Source: Dendrocalamus latiflorus (Eukaryota; Streptophyta; Magnoliopsida; Poales; Poaceae). Taken from it: a stretch of DNA of 64,000 nt. A program made the translations under genes and the position numbers. The DNA is taken from the NCBI GenBank assembly GCA_017311315.1, contig CM029671.1, positions 16,738,565 through 16,802,564 on the forward strand, read 5' to 3'. Shown piece by piece: positions 55,900 through 64,000 of this stretch (the first letter of the stretch is position 1; each line of letters begins with the position of its first letter). A model generated the notes under the pieces. That model ran no database searches. It was not told the DNA's origin and saw only the letters and a list, made by a program, of their open reading frames with translations.

Positions 55900-56500
55900 T
55901 ATATAAAGGTTACCTTACTTAGCATGCGGACGTACCAAAGCGCTAAAGTACGTGCATGCATGCATGATGCATGTAAAATATAATTAAGCATTTGTAGAGC
56001 CCGAAGACGGATTGGAGAATGGGGGCATAAGTGTGTTCCCTAAACGGGTGTTTGGGCACAGAGTTATTTAGACACAATAATTGAGATAGATGCTTGCTCC
56101 TCTGGGGTGGCAGTACGTACTAATTAAACTAGCTAGTCTTTTTGGCTGCCCAGCCAACCATGCATGCATGTATGCATGGTGCCGTGTCGTGTGATCTTGG
56201 GGCAGTATCATTGCCTTTCACAGTGTCCCAGATGTCTAGAACATGCTAAAAGCGTCCGCGGCCGGGTGCATATATATATACTGCATGGCCTAGCTAGCTA
56301 GCTAGCCTTGAAGCATCCATCCGTCCATGCATCTTTTTGGGACAGAGATTATGTTGGTAAAGTTGTCTTTTGTTGGGTTGTGTGATCATGTTCCCTAGCT
56401 AGACAGCTTCCCTCTGCTTCTATCCATCAATATTCTATAGGCATGCAATGCGAGATCGATCAGCTTATGCATGGAGCATTCTAGTTTTAATATGGGGGGA
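55900..56500. other. Intergenic
   Basis: Rich in CATGCATGC and GCTAGCTAGC words. No gene or terminal repeats found. Confidence 0.5.
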
Positions 56501-56502
56501 AA

Positions 56503-56747
56503 TGCTTTTGCCAATAAGCCGAGCTCCATTTCTTAGGCTCAGCAGCTGGCGTTTTGGTTTCTAATTCACTTTTCTTTAATTTCATATTTTATAGGTTTTT
56601 TGCCTTTTATTTTTTCCATGTTCATTTACTTTATTCGTGATGGACTAATATATTTTTTAAATTTTTACTTTTTTAAAATTTAATTACATCAAAAAGACAC
56701 TAGCAGATACAGTACAAAATAAGCCATAAGCTACCAAAAAGGTCCAA
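56503..56747 (-). mobile_element. MITE family M1, copy 3
   Basis: A diverged reverse-complement copy: CGTTTTGGTTTCTAATTCAC, TTTTTGCCTTTTATTTTTTC, TCGTGATGGACTAATATATT and an AATTACATCAAAAAGAC stretch in family order. Confidence 0.6.
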
Positions 56748-56759
56748 ATAAGTAGTCTC

Positions 56760-57400
56760 TTAAACTAAGCAGTCAAACAGTGTTGACCTAATGGAAACTG
56801 ACCAAGTAGTCCGTAGCAGATCCAGGATTTCATTACGCCCTAAACAGTAAAAGGCCAAATACAAGTACTACCTAGGCTAGGAGGAAAAGTTATGTCCTAA
56901 ACTTATTTAGGTCTTACTTTGGTAAATATCGTATACTCCAAGGTAGAACCTAGACCTCGATCCTCCCCAGGTAGTAGCAAAAAAACAAAAAGAAAAACAC
57001 AGTCCCAGTTTGGTTGATAGGGTTTAGCTTAGTGAATAGTGAGATCGAGGGAGAAAAGTTCCTCATTCAATTTGTAGGGTATATCCCTGTGTTTTTTTTA
57101 GCTTTCCATCGGCACTTGGCTTCTATCAGTCTACGTAGGTAGGTGTAGGTGCAGTTAACAGGAGCATGCTAGTACTGTACATGGATCACGCTTGTACGTA
57201 CGTGTCCGGTACGTCGCCTGCATGCAGTAGGTGCAGGCTTTAGCAGACCCTGATCCGAATTTGGACAAAGGCTAGCTAAGCTAGGGGCGTAGCTCCATCG
57301 CCCTCGTGCCTGCTTTGGCTGGCTCAGAAGGCGCATGCGTGCTAGCTTCACATGCATGCGCTCTTGCATGCACTGACCTGTCGTAATTTATTTTTCTGAT
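56760..57400. other. Intergenic
   Basis: No gene. The 57169-57369 minus frame has no domain. Confidence 0.5.
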
Positions 57401-57663
57401 GATCATTTGGGCTTTTTTTTAGTGGTTTATGGTTAAAAAGTACTGTAGCTGGTTGAAAAAACACTGTAGCTGACATAGCCTTATTTAGCATAATTAAATT
57501 TAAAAAATTTAAAAATATGTTAGCCCATTACGTATAATACAAACAAATACGGGAAAAAAGAACCGGCAAAAAAGCTCAACAAAAAGCCAAAAGTTTAGAA
57601 AAAGACGAAATTTATGAATAGTGAAAAATAAGCCGGAAGCTAAAAGCTGAAGCCAAAACGATC
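57401..57663 (+). mobile_element. MITE family M1, best copy, 263 bp
   Basis: It starts GATCATTTGGGCTTTTTTTT and ends AAGCCAAAACGATC; the complement of the right end is GATCGTTTTGGCTTCAGC. The core contains ACTGTAGCTGG, TTAGCATAATTAAATTTAAA, CGTATAATACAAACAAATAC and AGAACCGGCAAAAAAGCTCA. No clear target duplication. Confidence 0.7.
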
Positions 57664-57899
57664 ACAGCCACATGTCTCAAAATTAAATATGTTCCGGCGG
57701 ATATTTCTATGCTTTTTGATAGTTGGCTCAACATGGTTAAGAAAGATTTCTTTGTGTTTGGATGTACATGAAGCTTTGGAGTCAACTATGATCAACAGTG
57801 AGGATGGGCTATGCTCATGGAAAAGCCGATGTCCAGAACGAGATAGTAAAGCTCAAGCATGGCACAAGAAATGCGAAAAATATTGAAGGGAAGGTTCGA

Positions 57900-59289
57900 T
57901 CGATCGGTTGCAACAAATGGCTTGGTCGGTTCAAGTGAGGTGTTGTCTAGTGGAACTAGAATGGAAGAAACTTACCGATGTGTGGCAAGCTATTGATGCA
58001 CCTACACATGGCAGCAAGGTGATTGCTTGCAAGGGAAGATGAAGACTGAGTTACGGTGAGGGTATTTTGGCCATTTTCCAAATGCTGAAAATTGTGTTGG
58101 ATTAAAACCGCGGTGTTTGGGAAAGAGATATAAGTCAAGGAGATGCTGAGAAGATTAAGTGGATCAAAAGCTAAAGACTTGACAGATTTGGGCTCATATG
58201 CTTTAAAAAACGCGCATGAGTAAAATCTATGTTGTGTGGGGCTAATGGGTTTTCCCTAAATGTGCTAGCGGATAGTATCTATTATGGTTAGATGTGGGTT
58301 GATTGTCTTATCTATTTAACGGGTTGGGATATAGGCTTACAAGTTAACCATCCAATCATCTCTTATTACAACATTGTGTTTTAGGGTTAGGGTTATAGAA
58401 GAGTGAGTGATATGGTGTGCTCTCTTGTCCTTTAGGTGGAGTGACTGTAAAACATTCATCCTCACGTGACAGTTTATTAACTATGTTCATCTTTCATGGT
58501 GTCTCTTTGTCTTTGTTGATTTGCACCTGTTCTTTGTTGGTTTTGATTTCTTCTCTCTCCTTTTTGATCTTACTGTGTACCGATGACATATAAGTGATAG
58601 GATGATCATGAAGATCATATCACATCCATCTAGGCATCATGTCTTGAAGGATTTCGAAGCTACCTGGTTTTGATTAGTTTTGGTCTCATCAAGAAGTTTC
58701 TTGATTTTTAAAGTTTTTTACTTTGAATCTTTGTGAGTTTTTTGCTTGTTATGAAATATGGAAATACATCTAGAACCATCTTGGCCGTAATCTACCTACG
58801 ACCAAGTCATAACCCAAGTTTTCTTTTTTTTCCCCGATTTTGGTTGCATATTCTTGAGAAATATCTTAGCTTTGATAAGAATTCAATCGATCCTTGGTTG
58901 GAATAGATTCCTAGGACCCTAAACAAAATGTGTGTAAAGTTTCAACGCATTTAGCTATGGTTTTTTCGAGTTGCACCAAAAGTGGTTTAGATTCGGTTAA
59001 TTTCCTATTTTGAGAATAGGGGAGCAGTCATACCGCTTCTTGGCCTAGTTGTACTGCTTACCGATCAGACCACATTCTTACCATCGATCAGACCGTCAAG
59101 GCACCGCCGGTTAGACCGCTGTGTTGCCACTGGTCAGACCACTCTAGTGCTGAAGATTTTCTCTTCTTGATTCTTGTGGTTGTTGTTTTGATCTTGGCTT
59201 TCAACTATGATATTTATAGCTCTGTAGCTACTAGAGTGAAGAGTTTGAGAATACTTGGAGAAAATTTATAAGGCACCATTCATCTCTCT
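57900..59289. other. Unidentified retroelement-like sequence inside the LINE
   Basis: A stretch with broken coding text near its left edge (VRMGYAHGKADVQNE, NKWLGRFK) and LTR-like AT-rich sequence beyond 58150. Toward 59050-59150 a GATCAGACC/GGTTAGACC word is repeated about four times. I cannot define its ends or family. Confidence 0.35.
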
Positions 59290-59297
59290 ATTGCTAT

Positions 59298-60367
59298 CTA
59301 GGAAGCACCGATACTCCATTGAACTGCCGTACCCGTGTCCGATACGTATCCGATACGGCGATACGTACCGATACGTGGCGATACGGTATCGCAAAGTATC
59401 GGAGAATTTCAGCCTCAAAAAAAATTAAAAAAACACCGATACGTTAGCGATACGCCTGCGATACTTCCGCGATACGTTTCAGCCCATAAAGCCCAAAAGT
59501 CGAAGCCGGCCCACGTCTGATTGCTCCCGTCGCCCCTAACCCTAAATCCGAAATCGGCCGTCAACATCCCGCACATCCCTCTCCAGTCTTCGCGCAGAAG
59601 CTGTCGTCGCCTCCTCGGTCGACGTCGGCAGCTCGCCGCGCTAGTCGCCCGTTTCCCCCACTGGAGCTCCACCACCTGGAGACCCAGAGGTCTTCCGTAT
59701 CCCCCGCCGCCTGGAGCCCCACCGCCTGGAGGTCCGCTGGCTGGAGCCCCGCCGCTTGGAGGTCCGCCGGCTGGAGCCCCGCAGCCTGGAGGTCTGCCGC
59801 CTGGAGCCCCGCCACCTGGAGATTCGCTGCGCCGTCGCCGCCGCCAGTGCCTAGAGTTCCGTTGCGCCTCTCCCGCCGGCAGCGCCTGGAGTTCCGCAGC
59901 CTCTCCCGCCGGCAGCGCCTGGAGATTCTCCGCCTATCCCGCCGGCAACGCCCTCACCGTCGCCGCTTGGCTCACCGACCTCTAGGCTCCAGCTCAGGAA
60001 ATGGCTCGCGCCGTCGCTACTCGCCGTCTTCCTCGTCGGCCACGCCACCTGGAAGTCACCCTCCCGCCGCCTGGAGGTCACCGTCGCTTGCCGTGCCACC
60101 TGGAGGTCACCGTCGCCTGCAACACTGATACTTTTTGGTGGCGAGGAGAGGACACAAAAGGAAAGAAACCACATGATCTTCACTCACATGTTCGATCTGA
60201 AGCCATTCTGCTGTGAGAGGTCATTATTCAGCACTCCCCACATTTTTTTAATTTTTAAATACATATATACTTGCCGTATCGACGTATCCTTGTTTTTGCA
60301 ATATATCGTATCGAGGTATCGCCGTATCCGTATCGCCGTACCCGTATCGCGTATCGGGGCATCCTAG
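59298..60367. mobile_element. hAT-type element with CGATACG subterminal repeats, 1070 bp
   Basis: Termini CTAGGAAGCACCGATAC and, inverted, CTAGGATGCCCCGATAC, with a perfect 8-bp duplication ATTGCTAT at 59290-59297 and 60368-60375. Subterminal regions are full of GTATCG/CGATACG words on both sides. The interior (59520-60120) is GC-rich with about 30-bp units of CTGGAGCCCCGCCGCCTGGA and CCGCCGGCAGCGCCTGGAG. Open frames over the units have no domain. No transposase. Confidence 0.88.
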
Positions 60368-60929
60368 ATTGCTATTATGTCCTACAGTAACGCAGCTTAT
60401 TTTCAAAACGAAATGCCTGCAGATCCTTTTGCTGTGGTAATCCAGGTTGCAAATTGGCTGAACCACGGGGCTGTATTGCAGAGAAAGGAGGAAGACAGAG
60501 GAGCCTTATTATGGTTGGGGGGGCCAGATTACTCGGAAGTCGGAACAGGTGGCGCGAGAGGTTTAATTATAATGCAAGGAAGGTTGGAGCCCGATGGTGA
60601 AGCATCGATAACAAGCATGAAGGGGTGTGCGAAACGAAGAGAAGGCGTTCCGGAGGAAGAATTAATAACCTGCAAGTTACTGTGAAGAACAAGTTATGTT
60701 TACTCTGGTGTCAGCTTAATTTGTCTTCAGAATGAAGTAACGAGGAAGCTTGCAATGCGATGTGGTGGTTGTTCCTTAGTAGCAGCGTGATATTTTTTCT
60801 TTCCTGTGTGAAACTTCTGCAGTATATTCTTCTTTCGTTTTGTAAGATACTTTGTGGTTAATTTGTAATGATAGAAACCGGGTGGGTTCGCCCCTATTAT
60901 CGAGAAAAAAAAAATCACAAAATTAAATG

Positions 60930-61715
60930 TTCAGCACTCTTCTAACATTTCTCTGTCTTCGCCTTGTTCATTTCGTAGCGCCGTTCTAGGAGAATAGCAA
61001 TTTCATAGCCCTTTTTTTAGTTGTTCCAAAAACTACGATCTTTCTAGAGCTAGCAAAACTCATTTCCTTGGTCCAGAAGACCAAGAAAATAGAATCTTTT
61101 TGAGGTAGTGTTTGACGAGGCGCGATACTTCCACTGTATATTCACATATATGCGTGGCTACGTTGAAACGGATTGGACAGAATCGTCTCTGGTTTGTCTG
61201 GCAGAGTCTTTTAGGCTATGGCCCAGGTTGGGCTTTCGGCCTACGATCTTTTGGTTGATGCACGTCCTAACAGTAACAGACCTCTAGCCCTGAAAGGTGG
61301 CTGTGTATAAACTGAATTTTTATTTCTTCAGATCAATTTATCTGTCTTCAGGTACAGTCCACTACAGGGTAGATAATAGATTTTTATTCCGTCGAGGAAG
61401 ACTACAAGGATTTTTATTCAGAGAATTTGTCGATTTTACTCAAGAGAAATTGACAATTTTTGTCTGCAACTACTGTGTGCTACTAGTACTCCATAAGCTA
61501 GAACTAGCGTTGCCCGTGCGCGAAGACTCCAAGGATTTTTTTTCTTGTTTTTCCCAGAGAATTTGTCCCTTTTTCCTGCGTCGTTTGCTTGATTTGTCCG
61601 GATCCCACGGAGCGTATCCTCCATTACGACACGCCTTCCTGGTCAAGAAGTACGCTTCTTGAAGAGGAAGGCGGCACTCCACGGTGCAAAAATTATGCAC
61701 CATGCACTAGCGTGC
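60930..61715. other. Intergenic
   Basis: No gene recognised. Two related segments, GAAGACTACAAGGATTTTTA...AGAGAATTTGTCG (61398-61432) and GAAGACTCCAAGGATTTTTT...AGAGAATTTGTCC (61521-61569), are diverged direct repeats. Confidence 0.45.
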
Positions 61716-61723
61716 TAGAGAGG

Positions 61724-63045
61724 CAGGGGCGGACCTGCCCTTCGGGCGAGCCCGGGCGGCCGCCCGAGCTCCCCTCGCCGGCCGACCCCACCCCCCCCCC
61801 CCCCCGGCGGAGCCCCCCGGTGGAAGAGCACACCCCCCGGGTGCACAGTTGGTGAACAAGCCCAAGTCCAATAAACACACGGCTGGACGGCCCAACAAAG
61901 CAACAAGCGTGAGATATAGCGGAGGACGCACGGGCCAACAGTGAACAGTCTACCAAGTCCACTGTCCAAGAGTAGAGCCGGCGCTAACCTAGATCCTGGG
62001 CGGCAGAGGCGGAGGACGGCGCGGCGGCGGTGCCCAGGCGGAGAAGTCGGAGGACGGCGCGGCGGCGCCCATGCGGAGGAGTCGGACTGTCGGAGGACGG
62101 CTAGCCGGCTAGGGGAGGCCGGCAGGCCGGGAGCCCGGGAGGCGGGAGGCGGGAGGCGGTGGCCGGGGAGCGTAGGGAGCCAGGAGCGACGCGGTGGCCG
62201 ACTGGCCGGGGGACGGGGGAGGGCCGAGGCGCGGAGCCGCTGGCCGCGGAACGGCGGAAGGAGCGGGTCGGGGTCGGCGGAATTGAGGAGAGGGGAAAGC
62301 GGGTCGGCGTCGGCGGATTTGAGGAGGCGAGCTGGCGAGGAGCAGTCGGGAGCAGGCCAAGCGGCCGATTTTGGTTTGAGGCAGGATTTGAGAAGCCGGG
62401 GGATTTGAGTCTTTGAGAGGTCCGCCCCTGCGGGCTGCGGTCGGGGGATTTGAGTTTGAGAAGCCGTCAAACCGAGGAGGATAGGAGTCAGCCAGTCAGG
62501 AGGTGATTTGAGCCTTTGAGGAATGAGGATTGATAATTATTTTTACAAATTTATGTATTGCACTTCTATAGTAAATTAGCTTGCCAAAATGTGGGTACTT
62601 ATATTTTTTTACCTCTCCAGAAACAGGGACCTGAGGCTTGTTCAAAATTCAAAATGAGGCTTCTTCTTTTATATTGCATCTTTTATATTCTATTATCGAA
62701 TTGTGACACTACTGATTTATCTATGTTTCACAATTGACAGGTTATTTCTTTTACAGTTCATTTACAATTGTGGATTAAGCTTCATTAGTGAGATATTTTT
62801 CATTATCCTTCCGTTATCTACATATGTTAACAACTTGACATGCGATGATGCGAATTGTAGTTATTGTATCTATTTCGTATCACATACTTTTATTAGTGTG
62901 ATTGCAATATAGTTTGATCATGGATTATTTTGCTTTTGAGTACTACTATTTATTTCATGCTTCTGACTTCAGGTTACCTAGTTTTTTTCCTGGGACCGCC
63001 ACTGTATTTCGCCCTAGCTAGAATTTTTTTCTAGGTCCGCCACTG
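61724..63045 (+). mobile_element. hAT DNA transposon, non-autonomous copy 2
   Basis: The left end is CAGGGGCGGACCTGCCC and the right end is the complement of CAGTGGCGGACCTAG. Flanking octamers TAGAGAGG and CAGAGAGC share six central bases, a decayed duplication. It is the same family as 967-2481 but inverted: the AT-rich part (62650-62960) matches 1060-1310 of copy 1 as reverse complement over some 250 bases, and the CT/GC-rich part corresponds as well. As in copy 1, the terminal motif is repeated about 45 bp inside the AT-rich end (GGGACCGCCACTG at 62993-63005). The transposase C-terminal exon found in copy 1 is missing here. A poly-C run lies at 61789-61804. Confidence 0.88.
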
Positions 63046-64000
63046 CAGAGAGCTGTCGTGGGTGAACGTGTTCGTCTGAATTGCTTTATGGAGATCATCT
63101 AGAGAACAAAAAAAAAGCAAACTGATATCATATTGCCACTTTCTTCTGACAGGGAATGACGGCACACATATACGAGTCGAGTTTTTTACACGAATATTTA
63201 GTGGAAAAAATGTGTCCATATGTGCTGTTTTAATTCTCAACTTGCATAAATGTGTGTACATACCATTCTCATTCTGTTCTGATTATTGAACTATGCTATT
63301 ATGATATAGCAAAGTCGAAAATGGTATTAGTAGGTAGGACATACATGTGTGTGTATATAATAATCCTTGTCAGTGTCGCTAGTGGCGGAGCTAAAAAAAT
63401 TTCATTGGGTGTGCACATTGCGCACACTGTACCTCCTTGGATGCACCCTTAACTGCCGTGCCACGCTTTCCTTAGATGTACTCTCTCACCACGGCCACTG
63501 GACACGTCCTGGCTTGCGCCCTTCCAGTCGTTGACTCACCGTGCCACCCATATAAATTTTTTAACTGATGTCCTATAGTCTATGTTGCTAAACTTTCTAA
63601 ATTTTAACTGCTGAGATGTTTAAAGCTAGCTAGATTTATTGATAAAAATAATTTCATAATATTATAATTTTATTAGTACATAATAAGATAAGGTTACAAA
63701 TAGTAATAGTCAAAGTCATGTCTCGTAGATTGTTAAAAATAAAAAAATATCACTTAAAAAGAATGGAGGGAGTAATAAAATATTAACACTTGGTAAACCA
63801 TGCATTGTGAATATTGTATTCATATGGTACTTTAATATTATTATATTATTATTTGGGTTTTCATTCCAATTAATTGGCTACTTTACATATCTAGTTATGA
63901 AAATAATTTAATTTTATGGCGTCATAACGATAACAAATACTAACATTGACAAAATAAATTCTATTGATTTTTATTAATACACTACATAACCCACATGACA
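63046..64000. other. AT-rich intergenic, with one possible hAT end at 63383
   Basis: TAGTGGCGGAGCTAAAAAAA near 63383 resembles the CAGTGGCGGAGC end of another hAT family. The other end is not seen in the window. The rest is AT-rich without a gene. Confidence 0.4.

Larger units (their letters stand above)
57693..60911 (+). mobile_element. 5'-truncated LINE remnant, interrupted
   Basis: The left part (57693-57763) reads VPADISMLFDSWLNMVKKDF and the right part (60415-60530) reads VVIQVANWLNHGAVLQRKEE. These correspond to neighbouring parts of the zf-RVT region at the C-terminus of grass LINE polyproteins. The right part runs to an A-rich tail (60903-60911). Flanking words CAAAATTAAATATGTTC (left, about 57677-57693) and CAAAATTAAATGTTC (right, 60915-60929) look like a target duplication. 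About 2.6 kb of other repeat sequence, including a hAT, separates the two parts. Confidence 0.55.

Overview
The window is repeat-dense nuclear DNA from a grass (Poaceae), probably panicoid; the species cannot be fixed from this sequence. The grass assignment rests on the repeat families seen (CACTA elements with CACAGACGGTT subterminal repeats, Tourist-type MITEs with TAA duplications, SIRE/Maximus-type Copia LTR, a Helitron carrying both Rep/helicase and an RPA-like gene) and on a GC-rich CC-type glutaredoxin. Almost everything outside about 3.4-4.1 kb is transposon-derived.

Only one convincing host gene is present: an intronless CC-type (ROXY-like) glutaredoxin on the minus strand at 3495-3884, with a TATA box at 3997-4004. 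To its left lie a palindromic MITE (745-914) and a hAT element (967-2481, TSD ACTTTGAG) that keeps the frameshifted C-terminus of its transposase.

4995-12888 is a CACTA element (TSD AAA) with a decayed minus-strand gene of the Ptta/DUF8039/C48-protease type. One of its introns is split by a 3.6 kb solo LTR (6585-10218, TSD ATGTA). 14574-24819 is a large non-coding LTR element (LARD-like). It holds a minus-strand SIRE-type Copia fragment (gag and LTR) and about 4.5 kb of interleaved tandem arrays. Its 3' end and flank are duplicated in tandem (24255-27107). 28-30 kb carries several MITEs.

30110-37434 is a Copia element complete in outline (TSD GGTTG). Its LTRs differ by only two substitutions and one 8-bp indel, yet gag and pol are full of stops. 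37771-39856 is a second, deleted CACTA with a fused TNPD/TNPA-type remnant. 40289-40900 plus 54392-54396 is a third, small CACTA, split 5 bp from its end by a 13.5 kb Helitron (40901-54391). The Helitron carries a broken Rep/helicase gene and a six-exon RPA-like gene that is still open.

The right end holds a hAT nested in a MULE-like element (54923-55887), a 5'-truncated LINE remnant interrupted by other repeats including a hAT with TSD ATTGCTAT (59298-60367), and a second copy of the first hAT family in the opposite orientation (61724-63045). All element boundaries were read by eye from terminal repeats and target-site duplications; no alignment or database search was run.
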